A DNA stretch of 64,000 nt. Source: Ipomoea triloba. Lineage: Eukaryota > Streptophyta > Magnoliopsida > Solanales > Convolvulaceae. The notes beneath the pieces were generated by a model, which was not told the DNA's origin, ran no database searches, and saw nothing but the letters and a program-made list of their open reading frames with translations. The stretch is from the NCBI RefSeq assembly GCF_003576645.1, contig NC_044925.1, positions 17,651,905 through 17,715,904 on the forward strand, given 5' to 3'. Shown one piece after another: positions 1-12,478 of this stretch (position 1 is its first letter; every line of letters begins with the position of its first letter). The position numbers and the translations under genes were made by a program.

Positions 1-59
<59 letters not shown>

Positions 60-97
60 TGTATGTATGTATGTATGTATGTATGTATGTATGTATT
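1..97. repeat. AT / GTAT microsatellite
   Basis: About 32 bp of AT dinucleotides pass directly into about 16 copies of GTAT. It lies inside the LTR fragment that follows and is cut by the window edge. Confidence 0.95.
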
Positions 98-916
98 ATG
101 GATCAGAGGAAATTGAGCTTCGGCTCCTTATGTGATATTATGAATTATATTGTGGATTAGAGGACTTTTGGTTTGGAGGAACTATGGATAGCAGGTTGTG
201 AGCTTCGGCCTAGATGGTGTGTGCGGTTGGACTGATATTTCGGATGGACTGATGAACCCAGATGGGCAGGTGTTTTGGTTGGATGTGGAGTAAAGGTTGG
301 AACAACCCTAAGCCTTATTCTATGTGTATTCTTGGTTGTGTGTCTCTTTGCTTAGAATGGCGAGTATATTGATTGGATTGTTGCACTTCTTGCATTGCTT
401 GATTGAGGTCTTTGGTTTATGATTCATTCAGCTTATTTGTTGTTGAGTCTCCTGGTATTTAAACAATGATGGTTTCGTTGGCGTATATTCTATATGCGTG
501 AGTAAAATCTATTTATAACACTACGGTATATTATTGTATTCTCACGACTGTTAATGGAGTATTACTTAGCATTTCTTTGCTAATGTTTTATTAAATGTTT
601 TTCAGGTATGGAGTAGGACCTGTTCGCGAGCGAGTTAGTTTATGCCATATCCCTCTCTTATGTACTAGCTAGGTTGTTAGTTGTTGAGACTTTAATTTCC
701 CGAATTGTAATAATAGATTGGATAGTTCGTTTGAGGATTGTATGACTGGTTTTGGTTTGCGTTAGCATCTAGGTTGTGGTTGAACTTAGATGTAGCATAA
801 CACCCCGCTATAATATTAGATTCGCTTCCGCATTTCATTTCTTTAAGTGTTGAGGTATCCATAGCTTTATCTTAAGATTATTGTTTTATCTCAGCCCGTG
901 ATTTAGGGGTGTTACA
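98..916 (+). mobile_element. 3' portion of a 5' LTR, gypsy-like family with TGTRACACC ends
   Basis: The segment ends in GGGGTGTTACA, followed one base later by a primer-binding site, so this is the end of a 5' LTR on the + strand. It resembles the solo LTR at 41575-43940: both have a terminal block with a CGCTTCCGC-like motif, TTATCTCAGC and a GGGGTGT end. The partner 3' LTR begins at 5518. The start lies left of the window. No gene is present. Confidence 0.8.
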
Positions 917-918
917 GT

Positions 919-930
919 TGGTATCAAAGC
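919..930 (+). other. primer-binding site, initiator-Met tRNA type
   Basis: TGGTATCAAAGC lies two bases after the LTR end. It differs by one base from TGGTATCAGAGC, the common plant LTR-element site complementary to the 3' end of initiator tRNA-Met. It fixes the + orientation of the element. Confidence 0.8.
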
Positions 931-3900
931 CTGTGTTGAAGTCTAAGTAGGGACCCTAAGACTTGAGATTTAGAGACTCTACGACTTGATCAGCAGGAAT
1001 TAGGCAACTGAGAATCCTAGGATGTGAGAATGCTAGGACTCGTAGTGAGGATGCGCTTTGTTTATTTGATTGTTTTATGCTTTGTTATCCTAGCGCTTTT
1101 AAATTGCCATTGTGGCTATTGCACCCTGTTAGTGTGCATCTCTCTGGTAAGTTCTATTCCGCTATAAAGAAGTCGCATCGTTAAAGGCTTGGTTTAGACT
1201 AAGAGCAAGCAACTTGGTTGTCTATCGGTGCAAATAATTAGGGTAGTATAGTATGCGTCTAGACAATCAGAAGATTGACGGTCTGCTGAAGAGGACTAAT
1301 CTACTCGCGGCTCGGAATCAACAATAGCAGTCTTCATTCCATGGCAGTGGCGTCTTCGCGTGGGTAGCATCGTTTTCAAGATCCTCATTAACCTCAAGAC
1401 TTGAAGAATAATTTCAGTACAGCTAAAGTTCGATGCAAGACGAAGAAAGCTATTGGAGCTCGTAGACTGACGACTCGAAGACCCTCGATCGCGAGGGGAA
1501 TGTCAAGAGTGGACGCAAGCGTGCCAAGATAGAATTGATGCAAGCCAAAGAGACGTTTCTAGATCGATGGTGAAGAATCTCGCGCGAGCTAAACTTGGAA
1601 ATGATGGAGCTTGAAGAACCAGAATGTGAGGTCGGGATGTGCAGCCGTTAAGGTAGTTCTATCTATCTTTGAAGAGGCAAAGAAGTAACGAGTTAGAAGC
1701 TATGAGCTTAGACGCGGTGAAGACCAAGATAAGTATAAAGGAAGGACTGGACCCCTTAAAGTGAGCAAGACGAGAAGAAGCTTCATAAGCAAGTCGTCTA
1801 ATCCTATAAAGTGCAAAGAGATTAGAGAGTGAGTTATGAAGTAGGGACCTCGTGTGACCTATTCGGTGCACCTTGGGAGTGATATCTTGTGTAATGACTA
1901 GAAGAAGGATCCTCGGTGGAAAGAAATGAACAAGACTAGCTTAATAATTGGATTTCCACTAGATAAAGTGATATCGTACATCAATGGATTCCGTAGGAGA
2001 TTTGCCCTTATATCTAAGGCAAGAGAGAACGAAGTTGGACTATAGTCAGTTGATTTAAGAGGACCGCAATGTGTACGCTAAGATTAGAGTAGATCTTCTC
2101 ACCGTAATGGTTACTAGTCAGGTAAACAAAAGAATTCTCTTCAAGATTTGGTACGAACGAAAAAGTAAGGAAATTCCGCGTGCTAATCATCGGAGTAAAG
2201 TGTTGGTCCCGGTTGATATGATGTGACTCTAGAAAAGGGGGGGGGGGTTGTATAGACTCACAAGGAATTTTAAAACTTTATACAAGAACGAACCCTTGTA
2301 GAGGTTGAACTTGATCAAAGATGAACGCAACGGATAAATAAAGCTTCAATAAATTTTAAGTTCACTTTGCACGAGTTTTAGCTTGTAGAAAATAAGTTTG
2401 GTTGTTAGCATGCAATACAGTACGTGAAAGTAAAGAGAGAGAGAGAGAGAAAGAGATTTTTATAGTGGTTCGGCTGTTAACTAAGCCTACTCCACTTTTC
2501 TTCACAACTTGTGAAGGATTGCACTATTGTCTCCTTAATAGTACAATATTTTCTCCACAACGTGCTCCTTTGATCACCAAGCCAGGCAGTCACGTCTCAC
2601 TAGGTTTTTCAACTTCTTCAAAGTCTACTCTACCTCTTTCTACTTCACCAAATTAGAGATTGGTTGAAATGGTTGAAGATTTTCTCCAATGTGGAAATCT
2701 TGTGTTGAGCTTCTTGATTCAGCACTTGAACTTCATAAGATCTCCTATGTAAACTAGATTGAGAGTTTGAGCTTTTGAATATTTTTGCACACTGAAATTT
2801 TTGTTTGCTAATGTTTTTCGCGTATGTCAACCAACTTCTCCAAATGAGAAGGAGCAAGGGTATTTATAGGTGTAAATTTTAGTTCCGTTGGAGGGAAATT
2901 GAAATTCAAAACCCTATATCTAGTGTGTAATATCCGCTGGGTAAAATATGACCATTGAGAGTGTTAGTACTTTCTAGCCATTTGTCTACTTTAGTTTAAA
3001 GGCAATTTGTCTTTTGTCTTACAAAAAAGGACGTGTCATTTAATGCTCATTGGGATCATCACCTAGGATCCGTTTGTCATTATGGTCACACCCAACTTCA
3101 AGGCTATGGACAAGACAAATTTTAGAGAATGTCGTTAGAGTCCTAGTGCCTTGGGTGCTCATGAGAATGATTGACCTTATCATTCTCTTATCATCTCCTC
3201 GAATTAATCATCTTTGATTATTCGGTCTTCAAGAGTTCGGCCCTTCTAGTATTCGGCCTATACATCTTCAGTCTTCTTGTCTTCGATCTTCAATTCTTCG
3301 GTCTTCAAGTCTTCAACCTTGAAAGTTCCTTAGAATTTGACTGAGAGTTACTCTTGATTTGTATGGACTCGTTCAAAACGAGTTCTTGACAAGGATTCGT
3401 CTGTCTAAGAAACAAAAGACAAAGTAAGGGATTGGGGGGTCTCCTCGGGTCTTTGGTATCATCAAAATCAATGGCTCGGGGTTCCTAACATAAAGTTCAA
3501 GAAGAAGGGGCTCGAACTCGGGAGTCGCGTGCAAGTGAATACGACCTCACCCAATCAACCGGGCGTGACCCTCGGGATGAGAGAGCGAAGAAAAAAAGGT
3601 TGAGCGGGAGAGGTCAGGAAAGAGTGTGGGGAGTCTTCAAGCGGTAGCAAGATCACCGCTGCACCTCCCTACAAAGGCTCGCAGGCGTGCGTAGCGGTAG
3701 CCTCTCGACCGTGTGTTCCTTCCGTGTAGCCAGGCGGCCCCGTCAAGCTGTACAGCTTAGGCCATTCCCCGTTACTATAAGTAAACGATAGATTAGGAAT
3801 TTCCCCTTCTCTCAAGAGATTTAAAACCCGAACCCTAAGTCTTTTGCGCAGCAGGGTATTCGTGATCCACCTTCTCTTCCCGTAACAGTATCCAAGCAAG

Positions 3901-4177
3901 TCACCTATGAGAAGAACCCCCCACCCCCCAAGTCAATGCAGCTCATCGCTCTGTCCCTTCCCGTCGCCGCCGTCTCTGCCATAAAGCCACCTGAGTCGAC
4001 CCAACTCCCCTCCTTCTCGTCTGTTCTGTTCTAGCTAGAGCACCGTCATGTTAAGAAAGAAGCCCGTAGAAGGAAAAGGAAGCCACAGCAGTACCCAATA
4101 CACCATCATTGAAGGTAAAGCTTTGAACCCCTCGCATTTTTCTCCCTAAAATTGTCGATATACTGAACCACCAAGGA
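931..4177 (+). mobile_element. non-coding leader of the pol-less LTR element
   Basis: The internal region follows the primer site and has no recognisable coding. It is interrupted by the solo copia LTR at 2201-3490. The part 3560-4000 is GC-richer and unlike its surroundings, and I could not match it to anything. No reverse transcriptase, protease or integrase motif is seen anywhere from 917 to 5517, so the element would need another element's enzymes (a LARD-type design). Confidence 0.55.
2201..3490. mobile_element. solo LTR, Ty1/copia type, TSD TAAAG
   Basis: The segment starts TGTTGGTCCC and ends TTCCTAACA. It is flanked by a perfect 5-bp duplication TAAAG at 2196-2200 and 3491-3495. No internal domain lies between, so this is a solo LTR left by LTR-LTR recombination. 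The start resembles the SIRE-like LTR at 44635, including a G-run about 40 bp in and the phrase ATAGACT. It contains a short GA microsatellite near 2430-2455. It is nested in the leader of the pol-less element. Confidence 0.88.
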
Positions 4178-5262
4178 TTGTTGGCTAAGCTCTTGACTAT
4201 TGAAAATGTGATTTATCCCGAGCTTGTGAAACAATTTTATCAAAATATAACGGTCAGAAAGGTTAGGGAGGTTTCAGTCATAACTTCTGTGGTAAAAGGG
4301 GTCAAGATTGTTTTGGACTCGCTTAGGTTGGCCAAGTTGCTCAAGCTGCCATTAGGAGGAGTCTTCAAGTATGATAGGGACTATTGTATCGAGACTGAAA
4401 CGGTGGGATTTTGCGATTATCTGCGTTACTTGTTGGGATCGGAAGAGGAAATCACTTTGGGTGCTAGACTAGTGAAGAACGACTTAACCGCTGAGCAGAG
4501 AATCCTAGCCATGCTCGTTAGTGAGAGTTTGTTGCCAAGCAAGAACAATGGCAACACCCTTAGTGGTCTGGAGTGCACTTTCGCCTACTTTCTAAAGCAC
4601 CAAGTGAAGTTTAACCTGCCGAAGTTGATAATCAGTCATATGAAGTTTTGTAAGATAGCTAGGCACACGAATTTGCCTTATGGAATGGCTTTGAGTTGGA
4701 TCTTTCGAGAAAAGGGAGTTCGCCTAACTGGGGAGCTAGGTAGGTAGCCGGCGCATGGAGTTTTCAATGCTCCGAATCTCAGGCATTCTGGGTTGTTTCA
4801 AATAGATGGAAATGAGTACATTACCTCCCACGAGCTGTGTAAGATGTCGCCTAATGAGAGAATAGTGCTCATTGACCGTTATTACTATATTCCTTACAAG
4901 AAGATCAAGCCCTAGTTGCAACCGAGCAAGAGGAAAGCGAGGAAGAAGAGGAAGAAGAAGAGGCGGGCAATTCTGAAGAGGAGTCAGAGGATGAGGAGGA
5001 GGATGAGATCGACCCAGAAAACTGTAGGAAGGAGCAGCATGATCCCATTCCTCCTACGCAGCCAATAGATCCTGTGCTTCTACAGATTCAGGAGTTACAG
5101 CGTGTCTTGGAGTCAAGGTTCTCGTCATTAGAGCTTAGAGTAGACCGTGGATTCCGGAGATTGAGCCCTATCGATTCCAAGCTAGGAATAGAGGTTTCGG
5201 CCGAGTTCTTAATAGTAGGTTCATTTGATGTCCCTGGTAGTTCTTCCCAGGGCGGTGCCTAG
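4178..5262 (+). pseudogene. decayed transposon ORF, plant transposon protein-like domain
   Basis: An open stretch runs from 4178 to a TAG at 4745-4747 and continues in the same frame to another stop near 4913. After that, a different frame carries a strongly acidic Glu-rich run (about 4925-5010) and a coiled-coil-like tail to 5262. The first part has features of the domain often annotated as putative plant transposon protein in Athila-like and LARD elements: a PELVKQFY motif near the start and LPYGMALSWIF about 170 residues in. There is no ATG at the start of the open stretch. Its role in the living element would have been structural or gag-like, but this is inferred from position only. The in-frame stop and frame change show it is dead. 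Confidence 0.6.
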
Positions 5263-5499
5263 GTTAGCTATGCAGAATTTCAATACATAACTGATCTATG
5301 CTTTATATACTAGAAACTCAGGTAGGAAGTGCCAATAGGGCCTAATTAGGAAGGGTAGTTAGAGGCAAGGTCTTGAGTTAGGAATTTTTTCCTTAAACCC
5401 TGTTTGCATATTGCCATCCTTGCATCCATGATCATCCTGACCCATATTTTATTGATACAATCTCATTCCCGTTTGGCTTTGAGCTTCAGGGATGAAGCT

Positions 5500-5517
5500 C
5501 CTTTTAAGGGGGTAGAG
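5500..5517 (+). other. polypurine tract
   Basis: A purine-rich stretch (TTTTAAGGGGG, then TAGAG) lies directly before the TGTGACACC that starts the 3' LTR. Its position and composition fit a polypurine tract priming plus-strand DNA synthesis. Confidence 0.65.
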
Positions 5518-6480
5518 TGTGACACCTCGTAATAAATGATTCCAAAATTACCCTCTATGGTTATTTTCTAAAATTAAATCCATTCTTTCTAGTGAGCCCA
5601 ATTCTTGAATTAAGAATATTTCCTAAGGTAATTCCAAATCAAAAGCCCAATTCCTTATATATGTATTGAAGTATATATATTCAAGACTTAGCCTTATCTA
5701 GAGATCACACACTCTCTCTCTCTTCCCCTGCTCTTCTTCTTCACGCCATTCTTCCCATTTCTCCTTCAAAAATTGATCTTCATTTTGATATCCAAGATTC
5801 AAGCAAAGATCATTCTTTTATTATTCTTCAAGAAAGATCATGGTAATATCCTACGTTTCCTTGCATTTCCTCCCCCTTGTTGGTATCTTTATGAACTCTT
5901 TCCTTCTCCTTGTGGTGGATTTTGGGTTGATAGATGATTAAGGAGGTTGTGGCTTGCTAAGTTGAGCTCTTGTAGGTTTTGGTTGGATAGCTAGCTTGAA
6001 AGGTAACACTCCATGTCTCACAAAACCTATTTTCACTCTTTTATATATGTGTATTTGGTGTATTTGGAATCCTGAGAATTATTCCTTGAAATAGTTTGTG
6101 TATTGCTTTGATTCTTGAGCATATCTTGTGTATTTTTGGATTGTGTTGGTTGTTCTTGATTCTTGGTATGATTGTTGTTATTTTGAGGGATTCCATGTGT
6201 GATTTAACCTCTGAGATGTATATTATAATCTTATTATGGGTACTAGAATGAGCTACTGTGTCTATCGTGTATATTGTTCTGAGTCCGTGATTCTTTGCGT
6301 TGATGTTGTTCTTGCGGTGCGGACTAGCGGAATAATGTGTCCAGTGAAGCTGATTCGCAACAACATGGGAGGTGTAGTGTGGCGGAGCAGTGTGGCCCGT
6401 GAGGGTACTCCGTCTCTTCTAGCGGTTTAGAGTGGCTGTGTAGGGGGTTCCGCTAGGCTGTTTCGTCTGTTGTGTTTCCT
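5518..6480 (+). mobile_element. 3' LTR, truncated, gypsy-like TGTRACACC family
   Basis: Starts TGTGACACCTCG. The middle part (CTCCATGTCTCAC, CCTATTTTCACTC around 6010-6045) aligns with the same order of words in the solo LTR at 41575-43940 (around 42170-42200), so both belong to one family in + orientation. The end is lost: at about 6490 the sequence changes to an Athila-type LTR fragment. A CT-rich, TATA-containing stretch near 5665-5740 could be the promoter region. Confidence 0.7.
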
Positions 6481-6489
6481 TTGCTGTTT

Positions 6490-6830
6490 CAGTATGCATT
6501 TTGTGACGCCACTCGGTGATGTGCCGTGAACTCCCTAGTTGGGTCCGAATCGCATAGTTTATAATCCATCTAGTAGTGTCAACCGTGTGAGCTAGCTAAG
6601 AGTCCCCATCCCCGTTTCCTTTACATAGTTTACCTTATTTCGTTAATGTTCCCCTTTGTTTTTATGATCCGATCCATTCATTTTCCAGCCATTTATGTGA
6701 CTCTTGCCTTTTAACATCCTAAATAATTCGATTCCAATTTGCCATCCTTGAAACACGACACTCGAAAAGTCTTGACTCTTCGTTTTATCACCGTTCATTA
6801 ATTCACCACCACTAAAATTGCACTTTCAAG
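6490..6830 (+). mobile_element. fragment of an Athila-type LTR (3' part)
   Basis: The words TGTGACGCCACTCGG, GTGAACTCCCTAG, TTGCCATCCTTGA and TCTTGACTCTTCG appear in the same order as in the LTR at 62340-62650 and, reversed, in the LTRs at 45192 and 55355. It is only the downstream part of such an LTR, truncated on both sides. Confidence 0.7.
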
Positions 6831-6959
6831 CGACGTCCAAATAACAGTTTCGGCAATGGAGAACCTGCGTACTGCTTCTGCTTAGTCGATCCGACGAACT
6901 GCTTCGATCTGCTGCGTATTAACTGCTACAGACTGTTGGGTACGTGTATAGGTAAGTGC

Positions 6960-8530
6960 ATTTAATCCTTTTTTATTTTTAAAATTTTGTATAAATATTA
7001 TAATTTATTATTTGAAAAATTAGTATTTTTTATTTATAATTTAGTATTAAATTGTGAATTAATTTTAATAATAGCGTAAATGGAGTGCTTTATTTTAAAT
7101 AAAAACCATTTTATATACTGTTTTAGGTGTCTAAAAAAATGGTAATGCATATATAACTTTGCACTTTCACTGTCAAAAAGGAATGAATGTAAAATCAGAA
7201 GAAATGATAGTCCTTTTTGTAAGAGAACATGTCACCAGTGCCCCTTTTGCACTTGAAAATTTGTTAGAAATCCAACATGGGATTTTACTTGACTGCATAG
7301 ATTGGTTAATCTATCTTTAATCTTTGATACAGAGATTTGATCAACCTTGTTGTCTTTTCTGTGTTTCTCAGGGTTACATCATTCTTAAAATCACCATGTC
7401 CTGTTCTGAAATGTCGAGATCAGTATTTTGCCTTGGGGAATTGAAATTTTTGGAAACAAAAAATAATAATAATAATTTTTACATATTCATTTATTAGAAC
7501 TCTCTTCTAAGTTAAATTGTTAGCGCATCTAATGTTGGATTAGAAAGAGAGAAACATCATAAGTAACCAATTAAATTAAATAATTACTTATTGATACTTA
7601 CAACATTTACTTATGTGAGATTACTTATTGATACTTACACGAACTTGCATAATGGGAGATTACGTATATTATATGGTTGTATGTGTGAGTAGGTAGTGAA
7701 TTTTTTAATTAATTGTGTTTAAGTATTGATTAGTGCTCTCAAAAGTATTGATTAGTAAATTTTGAGTTTTTGTTAGTTATGTGAGTGCCTTTTTTTTTAG
7801 TGTCCTCAACAACCCGGTAATGTTGAATGTGGATACTACGTTATGAAGTTCATATATGATATATACACAAAATTTCATGACTACACTTTCTTGGATGAGG
7901 TGAGTACAAAGTGATACAATTTAAATATCTTTAATTATTATTATATTTTATAGTATATATACTCAGATCATTGTTCTTTTAATTATTTAAAATTTTGTAG
8001 GCATATCAAGACTCAAATGGGTATTCTAAGGATGAAATAGATAAGATACGGAGGTTATGGATAGACTATTTTGTAAATGAGTGCATATAAATGTTTATTA
8101 TGTGTTTTAGATGGATTTACATTGTATATATTAATGTTGGATTATTATATTGTGTTAGATAATTATGTATGTTGGATTATATATTTTGTGTTGAATGGTT
8201 TGAACCATATAAATGTTGTTTGGTAGTGGAATTTTCTGTTAAGCAGGGGTTAATATAGGATACTATTGAATTAAATTAATTATTAAAAAAATTATAACTG
8301 TACGCGTCTTTACCATTATGGTACGGACGCATAGTTGGTTTTTATTTTTATTAAACACAATAAGCGTATCTAGCCGGTAAAGACGCATAGAGTAAACCTT
8401 TACGCGACTACAAAGTAAAGACGCGTAAAGTTGCCAACTAACTTTCAGCATCTGCGCCATACGCGTCTTTGCTAGTAAAGACGCGTGTTGTCAATTAGTA
8501 AAGACGCGTATAGTTCATTTTGTACTAGTG
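6960..8530 (+). mobile_element. CACTA (En/Spm) transposon, 3' part
   Basis: The right end is a CACTA terminus on the reverse strand (TTTTGTACTAGTG at 8518-8530). From about 8295 it is preceded by a cluster of subterminal repeats in both orientations built on ACGCGTCTTT / AAAGACGCGT. Such subterminal clusters bind the transposase in this superfamily. Within it are the last two exons of an Ulp1-like protease. The left end is not recognised. The AT-rich stretch 7000-7780 holds no clear gene, and 6960 is only an approximate limit. Confidence 0.7.
7801..8090 (+). pseudogene. C-terminal exons of a CACTA-encoded Ulp1-like (C48) cysteine protease
   Basis: Exon A (7801-7899) follows a T-rich ...TTTAG acceptor and ends at GTGAGT. 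Exon B (8001-8090) follows TTTTGTAG and ends in TAA. The join is in phase and reads CPQQPGNVECGYYVMKFI, then WIDYFVNEC near the end. The Cys in VECGYYV is the nucleophile position of the Ulp1/SENP family, and PQQ...ECGYYVM is typical of the Ulp1 domain carried by plant CACTA and Mutator elements. The catalytic His and Asp should lie in upstream exons that I cannot find, so the gene is truncated. In such elements the domain is thought to act on SUMO-like conjugates, but here only the tail remains. Confidence 0.75.
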
Positions 8531-9174
8531 TGGACCGAGGGTCCAAGGTGAAGCGTCCACGTTTGGTGGGCTGCCTAACTAGCCTTTTCTCAGTCTCGGG
8601 TTGAGTGTTACTGTTAGCATACGTCTCTAGGGGCTATTTTTGGGTCGAGGAATGGAAGTCCTTCGCCCATGTAGGGACCGAGCTCAAGAAGTTAAGAACA
8701 GAAGCTTCTTTAGCCAAGGAGGGAAATAATCTTCTAATTGGGTCCATCAGTACTCTTAAGAGATTGGATTGGATCGGATCGGGAAAGAGGCCTTGCCACT
8801 TGAAGAGTCGGACCTGATAAGATGTTAAGCGCACGTTGGTCGGCATACCGAGGTACATTCCCTATCAAATACGTTCGGCAACAGAATATTTACAAAAGAA
8901 ATTTTGTGAAAAAAAATAATGGCATAGACACTTTTTTAGTGAGTTGTAATTTTTTTTTGGTGAGTTGATATCTTCTTTTCAATGGTGAAGTGTTATTTTT
9001 CTACAAATAAGTAAAGTAATGGACACATATGAGATATTTACAAGAGAGTTTTTTTTTTAAAAAAAATTATGTAATTGAATATGTTTATGCTTTTTCAGTT
9101 ACATTGTAAAAGAATCCAACACCTCTAAGACAGAATTGTTTTTCTTGACTTTAAGGAATCTAATTCTTAATTTA
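8531..9174. other. intergenic stretch, no recognisable gene
   Basis: Between the CACTA end and the MITE. 8531-8880 is GC-richer and looks like retroelement-derived non-coding DNA, perhaps a Tat-like LTR piece, but I could not place it. 8880-9170 is AT-rich with short A and T runs. Short open frames here have no family features. Confidence 0.5.
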
Positions 9175-9845
9175 GGGTCCGTTTAGAAAGCAGGAAAATG
9201 ACTTCTGGAAAATGAGTCATTTTCTAGAAAATAGTTTCATTTTCAGTGTTTAGATGTATTCTGGAAATTTTCTTTGTGTGTTTGGTTCATTTTTTAAAAA
9301 ATTGATAGAATTTTAATATTAAACATTGTAATTATTTTATTTAAAATATAAAAAATTATAATAATATTATTTATTAAAAATAGAATTAAAAATTCAAAAA
9401 TTTATAATTAAAAAAAAATACCTAAAACAACATGTTTCCGGCGGAAACCTGTATGGTTTCTGCCATAGACCAGTACACACGTACTGGTCTATGACGTACG
9501 TTTGTACTGGTCTATGGCGGAAGCCATACGGGTTTCCACCGGAAACCTGTACTGTGTCTGCCGGTTTTCGACGATTTCCGTCGGTTCCAGCGGATTCCCA
9601 CCTCTTGGTCCACTTTCGGTCATGAGTGATATAGGATATGGGTTGGTTTGGGTCGAGAACATGCGGAATGGTTATTTTGGCAATTCTGAAAAATTACTTA
9701 TTGAAAAAAATTCCGTAAGTCATTTTCTAAAAAAATGAATTGATTTTCCTTGGTCAACGGAAAACATTATCTGTTGACCGCATTTTCGAGACGTTGCTAA
9801 ACACCGAAAACTCAAAAAACATTCTACGGGTTACCAAACACACCC
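9175..9845. mobile_element. PIF/Harbinger-type MITE, TSD TTA
   Basis: Left end GGGTCCGTTT and right end AACACACCC form short imperfect terminal inverted repeats. The flanking trinucleotide is TTA on both sides (9172-9174 and 9846-9848), the duplication expected for Harbinger/Tourist elements. It is non-coding and AT-rich, with an unusual palindromic insert at 9430-9548. It lies about 200 bp upstream of the receptor kinase start codon, so it could affect that promoter. Confidence 0.75.
9430..9548. repeat. compound palindrome inside the MITE
   Basis: GTACTGGTCTATG and its complement CATAGACCAGTAC occur three times (at about 9463, 9482 and 9508). They sit between outer arms TTTCCGGCGGAAACC and GGTTTCCACCGGAAAC. 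The whole block can fold into a long cruciform. It is more GC-rich than the rest of the MITE. Confidence 0.85.
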
Positions 9846-10064
9846 TTATCCGAACATTCCAAGTCAATGATTTTACCAAACATTCAAATAACTTTTTCAC
9901 CATTTAAATTGAAGTTGGAGCTTGGTGCATGACTACTATTACCAATCGCGCATAGAATACATAACCTAACAATCTAACATTGACAATCATAAATAGGGTA
10001 GACGCAAGACTTTGACTTCAACGAAACACTCTTAGCTCTCAGTAGAATATATACATCTCTCTCT

Positions 10065-11643
10065 ATGAGCGTTTTTCACTCCACTGCATATCTACACCGC
10101 ACTATTGCTCTTAATTTACGTATCATGATGAAGCTAAGTTTTTCATTATTTCCTCTGGCTTTATTATTATACTCTGTAACGGTTTGCTCAGCTCTGAACA
10201 TTACTGCTGATGCGTCTTCTCTTCTTGCCTTGAAATCTAGTATTGACATACACACTCGTCCCATCATTATGGCCAACTGGTCTAATGCTTCCTCAGTGTG
10301 CGACTGGGTTGGAGTCACATGTGGCCATCGTCATCGCCGAGTGACTGCCCTAGACATTTCTCAAATGGGACTTTCTGGAACCATTCCTTCCCAGTTTGGA
10401 AATCTCTCATTTCTCGTCTCTCTCAATGCAAGTGGCAATAATTTTGTGGGGGTTTTGCCTAATGAATTACATCATTTGCGTAGATTGAGAGTTTTTGATT
10501 TTAGTGCCAACTATCTTTCCGGAGAAGTCCCTTCATGGTTTGGGTTCCTATCCAACCTTCAAATATTGAATCTTGGTCATAATGGATATACAGGTCCTAT
10601 CCCTCTTTCCTTTCTAAACTTGTCAAATCTTGAAAGCTTGAACTTCGAATCCAATCTTATTGAAGGCCAAATTCCCAAGGATATTGGCAAGCTACATTTA
10701 CTCAAGAAGCTAGTTTTGGATTTAAATAAATTATCTGGCGCTATCCCATCCACAATCTCCAACATTTCCACCTTGGAATATTTGAGTTTACCAGGTAATC
10801 TTCATTTAAGTGGGGAAATAGTACCAAAGAGTTTATCTAGGTGTTCCAAACTAAGATATTTGGATTTGAAAGAGAACAATTTTGAGGGAACCATACCACC
10901 AGAAGTTGGCAACATAACAAGGCTTGTGATCCTTTTCATTGGCAGTAACAACAACCTTAGAGGTACGAAGTAATACATCATTAATTTGCTCATTTAATTA
11001 ACTTTCAATAGTTATACCATGAACCCGGATCCACCTTACATGGTGAACCCGTCACAATTTACATACTGAATGTTCACAATTAAAATTATGAACATTCAAT
11101 AGGTAAATTATGAACATTTAGTTGTAAATATTCAGTATGTAAATTGTGTATTTTACACCCAAGTAACAGAATAATTTACCGTTTACTTTCAAAACGGCAC
11201 CCCTTTGGGGTTACTTCTCCATTTTGCCAATAATGTTTCTGTTCAGTTCTAATTAGTCATAATTTTTGTAGGCAAAATTCCGAAAGAAATTGGCAATCTC
11301 CATAACTTGGAAAGATTTGATATTAGCTCCGACAACATAATGGGCTCGATACCACCGCAAATATGTAATATTTCTTCAATGCGGGCTTTGGGTTTGGGAA
11401 GCAACAACATATTAGGTAATGATACAATATAAACGTCTTATTCTTTGATTTGATTATTGGAGTAGGACTATTACCATGAATCGTTATCTACCTTTTAAGG
11501 TGAACACTAATATAAGGTACATTTTTAAAATACTAAAATTATATTTTTAATAAATGAAATGTTCAATTTTTAAAGATACATTATTTGAATATTGAATGTT
11601 TATTACTTGATATACTATCAAATAATGAAATTTTAGTGCACAA

Positions 11644-11729
<86 letters not shown>

Positions 11730-12428
11730 TATATATATATATATAGATATATATATATATATAGATATATATATATATATAGATATATATATATATATAG
11801 ATATATATATATATATAGATATATATATATATATAGATATATATATATATATAGATATATATATATATATAGATATATATATATATATAGATATATATAT
11901 ATATATAGATATATATATATATATAGATATATATATATATATAGATATATATATATATATAGATATATATATATATATAGATATATATATATATATAGAT
12001 ATATATATATATATAGATATATATATATATATAGATATATATATATATATAGATATATATATATATATAGATATATATATATATATAGATATATATATAT
12101 ATATAGATATATATATATATATAGATATATATATATATATAGATATATATATATATATAGATATATATATATATATAGATATATATATATATATAGATAT
12201 ATATATATATATAGATATATATATATATATAGATATATATATATATATAGATATATATATATATATAGATATATATATATATATAGATATATATATATAT
12301 ATAGATATATATATATATATAGATATATATATATATATAGATATATATATATATATAGATATATATATATATATAGATATATATATATATATAGATATAT
12401 ATATATATATAGATATATATATATATAT

Positions 12429-12478
<50 letters not shown>

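Noticed and set aside
3560..3900. Organelle-derived (NUMT or plastid) insertion
   Set aside because: GC-richer and unusual, but I could not match it to any mitochondrial or plastid gene from the sequence alone.
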